Positions 17,893 through 27,537 of a stretch of 64,000 nucleotides of DNA are shown piece after piece. Under the pieces are notes generated by a model. It had not been told where the DNA came from and ran no database searches. It worked only from the letters and a program-made list of their open reading frames with translations. Position 1 is the first letter of the stretch, and the number at the start of each line of letters is the position of its first letter. Position numbers and translations under genes: made by a program. This DNA is from Xanthomonas albilineans (GTDB lineage: Bacteria; Pseudomonadota; Gammaproteobacteria; Xanthomonadales; Xanthomonadaceae): NCBI RefSeq assembly GCF_002939705.1, contig NZ_MDCB01000013.1, positions 56,201-120,200 on the forward strand. The letters run 5' to 3'.

Positions 17893-20022
17893 ATGAGCAC
17901 CGCGTTTCCTCCCACGTTTCTGTCCGCCGCCATCGCCGCCGTGTTCGCCCCATCGAGCGGGTACGCGCAGCAGGCACAGAACGTCGGCGAGATGCACGAT
18001 GCCCAGACGCAGATCCGTCAGCTCGACGCCGTACAGGTGCAGGGCAACCTGCTCGGCCGCTCCACCGTCGAGGACGTGCAACACTATGCCGGCAGCCGTC
18101 AGGTGATCGACAACGCGCAACTGCGCGGCGGCGCCAATCGCTCGCTGGACGACGCGCTACAACGGGTTCCGGGCATCAAGATATTCGACGAGACCGGAAC
18201 CGGTGCGTTGCCGCAGATCATGCTGCGCGGCCTGTACGAAAGCCGCAGCGGTCGGGTGCAGGTGCTGGAGGATGGCATTCCGTTGGCACTGGCGCCCTAC
18301 GGGCAGACCAGCCTATCGCTGTTCCCGGTCGACCTGAACCAGATCGACCGGATCGATATCGTGCGCGGCGGCGCGGCCGTGCAGTACGGCCCCAACAACG
18401 TCGGCGGCGTCATCAATCTGATCAGTCCAGACATCCCCAGCACATGGACCACCTTGCTGAGACAAAACGTCACTGCTGGCGGTGCTGGACACTTCCTCGG
18501 CAACAGTGCGATCAGCACCGGCGGCTACGCCAACGACCGCTTCGGCCTGCAACTGGACGCAAACTGGACCAAGGGCGATTACTGGCGCGACCACAGCGCC
18601 ACCGACATCAAGAACCTGCGCCTGCGCACGCAATGGCGGCTGGCGCCGGACAAACTGCTCAAGGCCAGCGTGCAGCGCTACGTCGCCGACATGGATCTCG
18701 CCGGCGCGCTGGCACCGGCCGACTACCGCCGCAACCCACGCCAATCCACACGCCCGCTGGATACCTTCAGCGGGCGCACCACCCGTATCTCGCTGGTCTA
18801 TCAACAGGACTTCGGCGACCTGGGAGCGTTGCAGGATTTGCGTCTGGACTGGAGCAACTTCAGCGCACGCAGCAGCCGCAACTTCGTGATCGGCCTACGC
18901 CAGGACGCCTCCGAGACCTGGCGCGCAGACCTGCCGCCGCAATTGCGGCAGAGCGCACCACGCGACTTCCGCGTCTACGGGAGCGAGCCGCAACTACGCT
19001 GGAGCATGGGCGACGGCGCGCTGCGCCAACACTGGACGCTCGGTGCGCGAGCGATCAACGAAGACATCGACTTCCTGGTCGGCGCTACCCGTCTGCGCGA
19101 TGGCGTCTATCGCGTGATGCGCGACTGGCGCTTCAAGGACCATGGTGCCGCCGCCTACGTCAGCGATGCCATCGCGCTGGCCGATGGCCGCATCACCCTC
19201 TCCCCGGGGCTGCGCTACGAACAGGTGGATGCACATTACGACAACCTCGCCAACGGTGCGCGCACGCGCAACAAGACCAGCGACGTCCTCCCCGGCTTAA
19301 CCCTGGGGGTGCAGGCAAGCCCGCAGTGGTATGTGTACACCGACGCACAACGCTCGCTGCGCGCTCCGCAAGTCACTCAGATCATCTTCGGCGACAACCT
19401 CGACGCCGAACTAGCCTGGAACTACGAAATAGGCGCACGCTACCAACCCAACGCGCATACCTACGTGCAGTTTGGCGGCTACCTGATCGACTTCGACCAA
19501 CAGATCCAGCTCGACAACACCAGCCGCAGCTACCGCAACCTCGGCAAGACCCGCCACCAGGGCGGTGAAGTGGAGCTGCACTGGAGTCCGACACGCTTGC
19601 CCGCACTGACCTTCAACGCCGGCTACGCGTATCTGGACGCACGCCAGGAAACGGGCCTCTACGACGGCAAGCGCGTGCCTTACACCTCGCGCAACCAATT
19701 GACGCTCGGCGCCGCTTACCAATCCGGTCGCACCACGGTCGCGATGTCCAGCGACTACTTCAGCCGCGCCTTCAGCGATGCCGCCAACAGCGTGCAGGAA
19801 AACGCGATTGCCTCGGTCGGCGCACTGCCCACGTATTGGGTGTGGAATGCACAAGTGAGCCAGGCGCTCATCAAGGGCGATGGCGGCAAGCTCAGCGCTT
19901 CGCTCGCGGTGAACAACCTCTTCGATTGCAATTACTGGTATCGCGGCATCGATACCAGTCCGTGGGGACGCCAGCCTGCGCCGGGCCGCAGCATCACCCT
20001 CGGTCTGGAATACCGCTTCTGA
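17893..20022 (+). CDS. xsuA: TonB-dependent ferric-siderophore receptor (xanthoferrin type)
   Basis: This 709-residue outer-membrane receptor has a signal peptide (MSTAFPPTFLSAAIAAVFA, cleavage near GYAQQ), then the plug (LDDALQRVPGIKIFDETG, VRGGAAVQYGPNNVGGVINL) and a barrel ending in SITLGLEYRF. Presence inside the xss-type operon, between the aldolase and ATP-grasp genes, makes it the receptor for the siderophore made by the neighbours, equivalent to PvuA of vibrioferrin. The open frame begins far upstream at 17650, but GGAG eight bases before the ATG at 17893 and the signal peptide fix the start. The following 246 bases before xssA are non-coding apart from a hairpin. Confidence 0.8.
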   Translation: MSTAFPPTFLSAAIAAVFAPSSGYAQQAQNVGEMHDAQTQIRQLDAVQVQGNLLGRSTVEDVQHYAGSRQVIDNAQLRGGANRSLDDALQRVPGIKIFDETGTGALPQIMLRGLYESRSGRVQVLEDGIPLALAPYGQTSLSLFPVDLNQIDRIDIVRGGAAVQYGPNNVGGVINLISPDIPSTWTTLLRQNVTAGGAGHFLGNSAISTGGYANDRFGLQLDANWTKGDYWRDHSATDIKNLRLRTQWRLAPDKLLKASVQRYVADMDLAGALAPADYRRNPRQSTRPLDTFSGRTTRISLVYQQDFGDLGALQDLRLDWSNFSARSSRNFVIGLRQDASETWRADLPPQLRQSAPRDFRVYGSEPQLRWSMGDGALRQHWTLGARAINEDIDFLVGATRLRDGVYRVMRDWRFKDHGAAAYVSDAIALADGRITLSPGLRYEQVDAHYDNLANGARTRNKTSDVLPGLTLGVQASPQWYVYTDAQRSLRAPQVTQIIFGDNLDAELAWNYEIGARYQPNAHTYVQFGGYLIDFDQQIQLDNTSRSYRNLGKTRHQGGEVELHWSPTRLPALTFNAGYAYLDARQETGLYDGKRVPYTSRNQLTLGAAYQSGRTTVAMSSDYFSRAFSDAANSVQENAIASVGALPTYWVWNAQVSQALIKGDGGKLSASLAVNNLFDCNYWYRGIDTSPWGRQPAPGRSITLGLEYRF

Positions 20023-20060
20023 GCGCCGCCGGCGGGACACCACGACACCAGCAACGGCAA

Positions 20061-20085
20061 CACCGCGCGCCGTAACGGCGCGGTG
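20061..20085 (+). promoter_or_regulatory. Hairpin in the xsuA-xssA gap
   Basis: CACCGCG pairs with CGCGGTG and an inner CCG with CGG, with a two-base bulge and a TAA loop. No T-run follows. The 246-base gap is the only sizeable break in an otherwise tightly packed operon, so this could be a partial terminator or a processing site that sets receptor expression apart from biosynthesis. Confidence 0.45.
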
Positions 20086-20268
20086 CCGCCCGCTAAAGAC
20101 GCGGGTGGATGTAACGGACGCCACCGCGTCCTCTCCCGACCCAGCACACGCCCGATGCGTGCGCCAGGCAACCTCGCAACCCGCCGCAGCCGCGGCGCGC
20201 CTGCCGTGTCCGCCCGCTCGCGGCCACGCCAATGGCGTGCGCACGCCTGCGTTCGACGAGCAACCCGC

Positions 20269-21495
20269 ATGACATCACACGCCTCTCCCTTACTGATCCT
20301 CAGCCACATCTGCCATCCCGCGGTGACCGATGGCTTCCTCCCCGCCGCACAACGCCTGGGCGTGCCGGTCTTGCTGCTGACCGACCACCGCCACGCTCAC
20401 CTGGAGCACTTCCGCCATCACCCACCGGCCGCGCCAGTGCAAGTGATGGAATGCGACGTATTCAATCCGCTCAGCGTGCTCGACCTGCTCGACACCATGC
20501 CATTGCAACCACGCGCGGTATTCAGCAACAGCGATCACCTGCAAACCAGCACCGCGCTGGTCGCCACCGCACTTGGCGTCCCCGGCAAGGACTGGCGAAT
20601 CTGCTACGCGGCCAAGAACAAGGCCGCGATGCGACAGCGCCTGCGCGCGCACGGATTACCGACACCTTGGTTCTTCTGTCTGCCACCGGGCGCGGCGCCA
20701 CCGACGCAAGCACCATGGCCGCTGATCGCCAAGCCGCGCGAAGGCGTGGCCAGCCTGGACGTACGCCATTGCGCCGATGCCGCTGCGCTGCAAGCATATC
20801 TGGACGAGCTCTGGCAACGTCAACCACAGCGCAGCGTCTTGCTGGAAAGCATGCTGGACGGCCCGTTATTCACCCTGGAAACGCTCGGTGACGGACAGCA
20901 ATTGCAAGCGCTCGGCGGCTTCGATGTGCGCCTGTCGTCACCGCCGTACTTCGTCGAATGCGAGGCGCACTGGCGCGGCGCGGTCGATAGCCCGGTCGTG
21001 CAGCAAGCGTTGGTGCAATTGCAGACCTTCGGCGTCGGCTTCGGCGCCTGCCACAGCGAATTCATCCTCACCGCCGACGGCCCGATCCTGGTGGAGATCA
21101 ACTATCGCAGTATCGGCGACGGGCGCGAATTCCTGCTAGATCGCATGTTCGGCGGACACTGGTTCAATAGCGTGCTCGGCCTGCACCTGGGACAACCGCT
21201 GCCGACGCTGCGCGCGCACCGCGAACATGCGCTGGTGCGCTACTACGTCGCACAACGCGAGGGCATTCTGACCCTGGCTAGTGCCGACCAATCCTGCAGC
21301 GACACGCGATGGGAAGCGCACTATCGCTGTCTGCGACAACCAGGCCAGGACATCCGCCTGAGCCATTCCAACAAGGACTATCTGGGCGCGCTGCACGTGC
21401 TCGCCGATGCCGCGACCGACCTGCAGCATGCACTCGCCAGCGCCGAGGCACCGCTGCAATGGCACATCGATGCCACCGCTGGAGCACGGCAATGA
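20269..21495 (+). CDS. xssA: ATP-grasp ligase of siderophore biosynthesis (PvsA-like)
   Basis: This 408-residue cytoplasmic protein has an N-terminal nucleotide/substrate region (LLILSHICHPAVTDGFLPAA), a central ATP-grasp fold (KNKAAMRQRLRAHGLPTPWF; PLIAKPREGVASLDV; LLESMLDGPLFTLE) and the ATP-grasp metal-site strand ILVEINYRSIGDGREF. In the vibrioferrin pathway the equivalent PvsA is an ATP-grasp ligase that joins building blocks by an amide bond. The start at MTSHASPLL (20269) is chosen from where the protein-like sequence begins; the frame is open upstream but biased like non-coding DNA. Its stop overlaps the xssB start by four bases (ATGA). Confidence 0.78.
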   Translation: MTSHASPLLILSHICHPAVTDGFLPAAQRLGVPVLLLTDHRHAHLEHFRHHPPAAPVQVMECDVFNPLSVLDLLDTMPLQPRAVFSNSDHLQTSTALVATALGVPGKDWRICYAAKNKAAMRQRLRAHGLPTPWFFCLPPGAAPPTQAPWPLIAKPREGVASLDVRHCADAAALQAYLDELWQRQPQRSVLLESMLDGPLFTLETLGDGQQLQALGGFDVRLSSPPYFVECEAHWRGAVDSPVVQQALVQLQTFGVGFGACHSEFILTADGPILVEINYRSIGDGREFLLDRMFGGHWFNSVLGLHLGQPLPTLRAHREHALVRYYVAQREGILTLASADQSCSDTRWEAHYRCLRQPGQDIRLSHSNKDYLGALHVLADAATDLQHALASAEAPLQWHIDATAGARQ

Positions 21496-23285
21496 ATCAC
21501 GACGCCGACCGTTACTACATCGCCGTGCGGGTCATCGACGCCTGCCTGCGCGAGGATCTGCACGGCATCACCAGCCACGGCCGCAGCGCATCGCCTCCAC
21601 CCGCGGTCCTCGCCGCATGGCCGCAGCCGATCGCCGACGCCATCTGGTGGCGCATCGCGCACCTACCCGACGGCGAGCTATGGCTCCCGCTGCGACGCCA
21701 GGGCTATCTGCAGGAACTCAGCGCGGGATGCGACGGCTGGATCCTGCACACGGCGCAACGCAGCGTGTTCGAATCCGGCACGACCCAATGGCTGGCGCGG
21801 ATGAGCGCGGGATGCGACGCGCAAACGCAGACGCTGCATCGTGCCTATGCCGAGGAGGCGGATTGCGCGGTACGTCAGCGTCGCCTGGCGCGACAAGCCT
21901 ATCTGCAACAGCAGCCGCTGCTGGCCGCCGCGCTGGATGCCAGCGACGCGCACGAACGCGCCTACCGCTGCGAACAACTGGCCAGCCACCGCGACCATCC
22001 CTTCTATCCGACCGCGCGTGCCAAAGTCGGCCTGGACGATGCCGACCTGCCACGTTACGCGCCGGAGTTCGGTCCCAGTTTCATGCTGCGCTGGCTGGTG
22101 CTGCCGTCCGCGCAGGTGGTGCAGACCACGCCGCCGCCGGCGTTCTGGCCACAGCCGAGCCTGCTCGGGTTGGATCCAGCACTGAATGCCAGTCATGTCG
22201 CCTGGCCACTGCATCCACTGCTCTACGCACGCCTGGGCGAAACGGATTTCACCTTGCCTGCAAGCGCAATCGTCGCGCCACACCCCTGGCTGCAGGTGCG
22301 TCCATCGCTATCGCTGCGCACGGTGATCCCGCTGGAGTTTCCGGACCACCATCTGAAGCTGCCGGTGCCGATGCGCACCCTCGGCGCACTCAACCTGCGG
22401 CTGATCAAACCATCCACGCTATACGACGGACACTGGTTCGAATGCGTGCTGCGCGACATCGCCGCGCACGATGCGGCGCTGGCTCCACGCTACCTGCACG
22501 TGGACGAAGCGCACGCAGGGCATGTCGGCGATGCACGCCATCTGGCCTATCTGCTGCGCCGCTATCCAACACTGCCGGAAGCGACACTGGTTCCAGTGGC
22601 CGCACTGTGCGCGCCGATGCCGGATGGGCGCCCGCTGGCGATGCACCTGGCCGAACGCTTCCATGGCGGCGACCTGACAACGTGGTGGGACAGTTATACG
22701 GCGCTGATATGTCAGGTCCATCTGCGGCTGTGGCTGCGTTACGGCATCGCGCTGGAAGCCAATCAACAGAACAGCGTGCTGATCTACGCCCCCGGGCATT
22801 CGCCGCGCTTGCTGTTCAAGGACAACGACGCGGCGCGGGTGATGCTATCGCGGCTGCATGCGCAACGCCCAACGTTGGCCGCGCTGGGGGCACCACGCGA
22901 TGCGCGGATCGCGGTGGACGACGACAACGCGCTGGCACGGATGTTCTGCACCATCATCCTGCAACTGAACCTGCAAGCCGTGCTGGAAGGATTAGCCGAA
23001 TGGCGGTCGGCGCTGCGCGCGCCACTGTACACCCGCTTGCGTGCATGCCTGTACGACACCCTGCGTGCACTACGCGCCGACGGCATCGACACCGCGCCGG
23101 CACAAGCGCTGCTGGCCGCGCCACGACTGCCGGTCAAGTATCTGCTCAGCGCCGGCAGCCTGCTCGGCAAGCAGCTCACAGGCGCCACCGATATCAACAA
23201 GTTCTACGGCGATAGCGCACCCAATCTGCTATGCGACGCGCTGGATGTACCCGCGCCGACGACAGCGACGGAGACCACACCGTGA
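21492..23285 (+). CDS. xssB: NIS siderophore synthetase (IucA/IucC family, PvsB-like)
   Basis: The 597-residue protein is one of two NRPS-independent siderophore synthetases in the operon. These adenylate a carboxylate of citrate or 2-oxoglutarate and condense it with an amine or alcohol. Family marks visible are SHRDHPFYPTARAKVGL (a variant of the HP-x-K substrate/ATP motif), SLSLRTVIPLEFP, and YGIALEANQQNSVLIY followed by LLFKDNDAARV (the catalytic/ATP region). GGAG seven bases before the ATG, and ATGA overlap with xssA, support the start. The next gene also overlaps by four bases (GTGA), so translation is coupled. Confidence 0.82.
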   Translation: MNHDADRYYIAVRVIDACLREDLHGITSHGRSASPPPAVLAAWPQPIADAIWWRIAHLPDGELWLPLRRQGYLQELSAGCDGWILHTAQRSVFESGTTQWLARMSAGCDAQTQTLHRAYAEEADCAVRQRRLARQAYLQQQPLLAAALDASDAHERAYRCEQLASHRDHPFYPTARAKVGLDDADLPRYAPEFGPSFMLRWLVLPSAQVVQTTPPPAFWPQPSLLGLDPALNASHVAWPLHPLLYARLGETDFTLPASAIVAPHPWLQVRPSLSLRTVIPLEFPDHHLKLPVPMRTLGALNLRLIKPSTLYDGHWFECVLRDIAAHDAALAPRYLHVDEAHAGHVGDARHLAYLLRRYPTLPEATLVPVAALCAPMPDGRPLAMHLAERFHGGDLTTWWDSYTALICQVHLRLWLRYGIALEANQQNSVLIYAPGHSPRLLFKDNDAARVMLSRLHAQRPTLAALGAPRDARIAVDDDNALARMFCTIILQLNLQAVLEGLAEWRSALRAPLYTRLRACLYDTLRALRADGIDTAPAQALLAAPRLPVKYLLSAGSLLGKQLTGATDINKFYGDSAPNLLCDALDVPAPTTATETTP

Positions 23286-24448
23286 AACGCATCCTCGGTC
23301 CCGTGCTGGCCGCACACTATCTGGCTGCTTTCACCGCACTGGGCATGCCGCTGTTCCTGCCGCAAGTGCTGCGGCAACTGGCACCCGGCGCGGCGATCGG
23401 CTGGAGTGGGGTGCTGTACGTGCTGCCCACCCTGTGTACCGCACTCACCGCCAGCACCTGGGGTTGGCTGGCCGATCGCTATGGACGCAAACGCTCACTG
23501 CTACGCGCGCAACTGGGGCTGGCGCTGGGCTTCGCCATGGCGGGCTTTGCCCCGAACCTGGGCTGGCTGATCGCCGGTTTGATCGTACAAGGCACCTGCG
23601 GCGGCTCGCTGGCGGCGACCAATGCCTATCTGACGACCCAAGCCCAGCACGGACCACTGGCGCGCGCGCTGGACTGGACCCAGTTCTCAGCGCGTCTGGC
23701 GATGGTCACCGCCCCCGGCCTGCTCGGTCTGGCCACCGCACTGGGACCGGCACAATCGCTGTACCGCGATCTAGCGTTGCTGCCGCTGCTGGCGTTCGCG
23801 CTGAGTTGGGGTCTGCCAGCCGATCCTGCGCGACCACGCAATGCGCCGACCACCATCGCGCGCGCAACCCACGCGGACACGCCATACCAGCACTGGACGC
23901 TGTGGACCACGCAATGCCTGTTCTGTTTCGCGATGGTGGTGACGTTTCCGTACTTCCTGCCGTATGCGCAGACGCACGGCATCGGCAACAGCGCCGTCGC
24001 CGGCCTGCTGTACAGCCTGCCGCACCTGGTCTATCTGGTACTGCTGCCATGCTGGCGTAGACGCGACCGCAATGCCTCGCCGTTGCCGACCGGCTTGGGG
24101 TTATTCGCACTGGCCTGCCTACTGCACACCGCATCACGCACGCCCGGCTGGCTGATCGTGGCGCGGCTGCTGTTTGGCCTGGGCATGTGGATGGCCCTGC
24201 GCGGCCTCAATCGCAGCCTCGCGGAGATCGCTGGCGGACACAACGCCGGACGCGTGTTCGGACGCTTCGATGCGGCCGGCAAGTTCGCCGGCGTCGCCGG
24301 TGGCGTGCTGGCCGGCGCCCTGGTGCAAGGCCATGGCTTGGCATTGCCATTCCTCGCCGCTGGCATCGCCGCGCTGTTGGCGCTGCTACCAGCCCTGTTG
24401 CTCACGTCCGTTCGGAGAAACCTCCATGTCCCTGTCAACGATACATGA
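23282..24448 (+). CDS. xssC: MFS exporter of the siderophore (PvsC-like)
   Basis: This 388-residue major-facilitator protein has about twelve hydrophobic segments, the loop WGWLADRYGRKRSLL (MFS motif A) and a second-half GLNRSLAEI-N-AGRVFGRFDA loop. The position between two NIS synthetase genes matches the vibrioferrin exporter PvsC, so it most likely moves the finished siderophore out of the cytoplasm. It begins with GTG at 23282 in a GTGA overlap with xssB, with GGAG upstream. Its end overlaps the next gene by 23 bases. Confidence 0.8.
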   Translation: MKRILGPVLAAHYLAAFTALGMPLFLPQVLRQLAPGAAIGWSGVLYVLPTLCTALTASTWGWLADRYGRKRSLLRAQLGLALGFAMAGFAPNLGWLIAGLIVQGTCGGSLAATNAYLTTQAQHGPLARALDWTQFSARLAMVTAPGLLGLATALGPAQSLYRDLALLPLLAFALSWGLPADPARPRNAPTTIARATHADTPYQHWTLWTTQCLFCFAMVVTFPYFLPYAQTHGIGNSAVAGLLYSLPHLVYLVLLPCWRRRDRNASPLPTGLGLFALACLLHTASRTPGWLIVARLLFGLGMWMALRGLNRSLAEIAGGHNAGRVFGRFDAAGKFAGVAGGVLAGALVQGHGLALPFLAAGIAALLALLPALLLTSVRRNLHVPVNDT

Positions 24449-26180
24449 CCCGTGGTACGACACCCTGGCGCAAGCGCATGCGATGACCTGCTGGCTCAAT
24501 TGCTATTTGCGCGAAGTCGCGCTCGGACGCGGCATGGCCGATCTGGATTACCGCGGCTTGGACCGTCCTGGCAGCGGTAGCACTGACGAACGTTGGCTGC
24601 GCCTGCAACTTCCCTCAGGCGCCGCATTGTGCCTGCGCCTGGCGCATGCAGACGGACTAGGTCGCTGCCGCTTCGCCTCGGCACCGTATCTGAAGGCCGA
24701 TGGCCGCCCCTGGCACTGCCTCGATGCCGCCGCGCTGGTGCGTGTGCTGCTGCAAGAACTGAGCGAAGGCCAGGCGCCCAACCTGACGCTGCTCGCACAG
24801 AGCGACAACAGCATCGCCATCACCACGCAATTGCTGCGTAACGCAGAGATCGCCGCGCCCAGTGGCGATGCCCTGATCGATGCCGAGCAATCGATGCTGT
24901 GGGGCCATGCGTTTCATCCCACACCCAAGAGCCGCGAAGGTGTGCCGCTCGCGCAAGTGCTGGCCTGTTCGCCGGAAGCGCGCAGCCAGTTTCCTCTGTT
25001 CTGGTTCCGCATTGATCCGCGCCTATACCGAGCACAGGGCCTGGACGTGCGCGCCACCCTGGCACAGGCCAGCGGCAGCGTCGATCTGTACCCCTGCCAC
25101 CCATGGGAGGCCGAGCGCGTGCTGGCGCATCCCCTCCTGCGCCAGGCACAAGCGCGCGGCTGGATCGAGCCGCTTGGCGAACGCGGCCTGAGGTTGCGTC
25201 CGACATCATCGGTGCGCACGCTCTACCACGCCGAGCTGGACTACTTCCTCAAGCTGTCAGTACATGTGCGCCTGACCAACTGCGTGCGCAAGAATGCGTG
25301 GTACGAGTTGGAAAGCGCGGTGGCGCTGACCCACCTGCTGGCGCCGACCTGGCGCGCGCTGGCGCAACGCGTACCAGGATTCCAAGTGCTGCTGGAACCA
25401 GCCGCCACCGATCTGGATTTTTCTGCGCTCGACACCGATGTGCAGGCCTGCCGCGAACTCGGCGAAAGTTTCGGCGTGCTCTACCGACAGGCGATTGCCG
25501 CCACGCAACGGCAACGCTTGCATCCGCAAGTGGCAGGCGCGCTGTTCACGTGCGACACGCGCGGCCAGCCGGCCTGCGCTGCATTGCTGCGGGCGCTGGC
25601 GCAGCGCCACGGCGATAGCCTGGAGACGGCCACCGCCGCCTGGTTCCGAAGCTACGCACAGCTGCTGCTGGACGGTGTATGGAGCGCATGGTTCACCTAC
25701 GGCATCGTGCTGGAACCGCATTTGCAGAACACCGTGATCGGCAGCGTCGATGGTCTACCGACACAGCTCTGGATACGCGACTTGGAAGGCACCAAACTGC
25801 TGCCCTCGCGCTGGCCGGCCGAGCGCCTGCACGGCCTGTCCGAAGCCGCGCGGCAATCGCTGTACTACAACGCCGAACGCGGCTGGAACCGCATCGCCTA
25901 CTGCGCGCTGGTCAATAATCTGGCAGAAGCGATCTTCCATCTCGCCGACGGCCACGAGCGTCGCGAACGGCGGCTCTGGCGAATCGTTGGCGACATCGCC
26001 CAGCGCTGGCAACAACGCCACGGCACACAGCCGGCGTTGCAAGCCTTGCTGGACGGCGCGCCATTGCCGGCCAAAAACAACCTGCGCACCCGTCTGCTGC
26101 AACGCGCCGACCGCCATGCCGACTACAGCGCCTTGCCCAATCCGATCGGTACGCCGACGCGACGGCAGGTGGCCGCATGA
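24426..26180 (+). CDS. xssD: NIS siderophore synthetase (IucA/IucC family, PvsD-like)
   Basis: This 584-residue protein is the second NIS synthetase. It shows a more canonical set of motifs than XssB: MLWGHAFHPTPKSREGV (HPxxKxRxG), LRPTSSVRTLY, ECVRKNAWYE-like KNAWYELE, YGIVLEPHLQNTVIG and LWIRDLEGTKLLPS. It probably joins citrate and an ethanolamine- or amino-acid-derived unit, as PvsD does; the exact substrate cannot be read here. The start at 24426 is preceded by GGAG and lies inside the end of xssC. Its stop overlaps xssE by four bases. Confidence 0.84.
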   Translation: MSLSTIHDPWYDTLAQAHAMTCWLNCYLREVALGRGMADLDYRGLDRPGSGSTDERWLRLQLPSGAALCLRLAHADGLGRCRFASAPYLKADGRPWHCLDAAALVRVLLQELSEGQAPNLTLLAQSDNSIAITTQLLRNAEIAAPSGDALIDAEQSMLWGHAFHPTPKSREGVPLAQVLACSPEARSQFPLFWFRIDPRLYRAQGLDVRATLAQASGSVDLYPCHPWEAERVLAHPLLRQAQARGWIEPLGERGLRLRPTSSVRTLYHAELDYFLKLSVHVRLTNCVRKNAWYELESAVALTHLLAPTWRALAQRVPGFQVLLEPAATDLDFSALDTDVQACRELGESFGVLYRQAIAATQRQRLHPQVAGALFTCDTRGQPACAALLRALAQRHGDSLETATAAWFRSYAQLLLDGVWSAWFTYGIVLEPHLQNTVIGSVDGLPTQLWIRDLEGTKLLPSRWPAERLHGLSEAARQSLYYNAERGWNRIAYCALVNNLAEAIFHLADGHERRERRLWRIVGDIAQRWQQRHGTQPALQALLDGAPLPAKNNLRTRLLQRADRHADYSALPNPIGTPTRRQVAA

Positions 26181-27388
26181 GCCTGCACATCGACCCGACA
26201 CCGCTGCCGGCTGCGCTGAGGCAGCTACGCGCGCAGGCCGATGGCCCTGTATGCGCCTATGTCTACGACCTGGCCGCACTGCATGCGCACGCATCGACAT
26301 TACGCACGCAACTGCCGGCAGGTTGCGAACTGTTCTATGCCGCCAAGGCCAATGCCGAACCGCCACTGCTGCGCACCTTGGCCCCCTGGGTAGACGGCTT
26401 CGAGGCTGCCTCCGGCGGGGAACTGCAATGGCTGCATCACCACCAACCAGGACGGACGCTGCTGTTCGGCGGCCCCGGCAAGCTCGACGCCGAACTGCAA
26501 CTGGCCACCATCCTGCCCCACTGCAGCGTGCATGTGGAAAGCCTGAGCGAATTGCAGCGACTGGCGCACATCGCTGCGTCAGCATCGCGTCTGGTCTCGG
26601 TGTTCCTGCGCCTGAATATTGCGGTACCTGACATGCCGGACACGCGCCTGGTCATGGGCGGACGGCCGTCGCCATTCGGCTTGGACCTGCTCGACCTGGA
26701 TGCAGCACTGCGCCTGCTGCGCGACAGCCCGGCGTTGCGCCTGGACGGATTCCACTTCCACCTGATGTCGCACCAGCGCGATGCACAGGTACACCTGCGC
26801 CTGATCGCCCACTACTTGCAAACCGTGCAAGGCTGGCGCCAAACCTACGCGCTGGGACCGTTGACAGTGAACGCCGGCGGCGGCTTCGGCGTGGACTATG
26901 CCGCGCCAGAAGCCTCGTTCGACTGGGCCGCGTTCTGCGCCGGACTCCCTCCACTACTGCGCGCGCACGGCACCGATCTGCGCCTGCGCCTGGAGCCGGG
27001 CCGTTACGTCAGCGCCGCCTGCGGCTGGTACCTGATGGAAGTACTGGACATCAAGCGCAGCCATGGCGCGTATTTCGCCATCGGCCGCGGCGGCACCCAT
27101 CACTTCCGCACGCCCGCTGCGCAAGGCCACGATCACCCGTTCCGGGTGCTGCGCGGTACGCAGGCGCCGATGCTATGCGATGCCAAGGTGACATTGGTCG
27201 GGCAATTGTGTACACCCAAGGACGTACTGGCCCGCGCCCAGCCAGTCGCCGCGCTGGCACCGGGAGACTGCCTGGCGTTTTCGCTGGCCGGCGCCTACGC
27301 GTGGAATATCTCCCATCAGCAGTTCCTGATGCACCCACCACCACACATGCTGTTCCTGGACAGCACCGCGCAGACGCCGACGAACTGA
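26177..27388 (+). CDS. xssE: PLP-dependent amino-acid decarboxylase (fold type III, PvsE-like)
   Basis: This 403-residue enzyme is of the ornithine/diaminopimelate decarboxylase fold. The PLP lysine lies in LFYAAKANAEP near residue 57, GGGFGVDY matches the phosphate-binding glycine loop, and LEPGRYVSAACGWYL is the EPGR phosphate/substrate motif. The C-terminal half reads as the beta-domain that completes the dimer active site. In vibrioferrin synthesis PvsE decarboxylates serine to ethanolamine; the same is inferred here. It is the last gene of the operon (ATGA overlap). The 149 bases after it, before the convergent desaturase gene, show no clear terminator. Confidence 0.8.
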   Translation: MSLHIDPTPLPAALRQLRAQADGPVCAYVYDLAALHAHASTLRTQLPAGCELFYAAKANAEPPLLRTLAPWVDGFEAASGGELQWLHHHQPGRTLLFGGPGKLDAELQLATILPHCSVHVESLSELQRLAHIAASASRLVSVFLRLNIAVPDMPDTRLVMGGRPSPFGLDLLDLDAALRLLRDSPALRLDGFHFHLMSHQRDAQVHLRLIAHYLQTVQGWRQTYALGPLTVNAGGGFGVDYAAPEASFDWAAFCAGLPPLLRAHGTDLRLRLEPGRYVSAACGWYLMEVLDIKRSHGAYFAIGRGGTHHFRTPAAQGHDHPFRVLRGTQAPMLCDAKVTLVGQLCTPKDVLARAQPVAALAPGDCLAFSLAGAYAWNISHQQFLMHPPPHMLFLDSTAQTPTN

Positions 27389-27537
27389 AGGTCAGCGCGA
27401 TGCACGATCCTCACGTACCGCCGCACGTCCGCCGGCCTGCGGATCGAGCCAGCGCCGATCAAGCAGCAGCGACCGTCATATGAGGATGGCACGCACAGAG
27501 GCGCGTGTGCGTTGAAGCCAACTGGGGTGCCGCCGTA

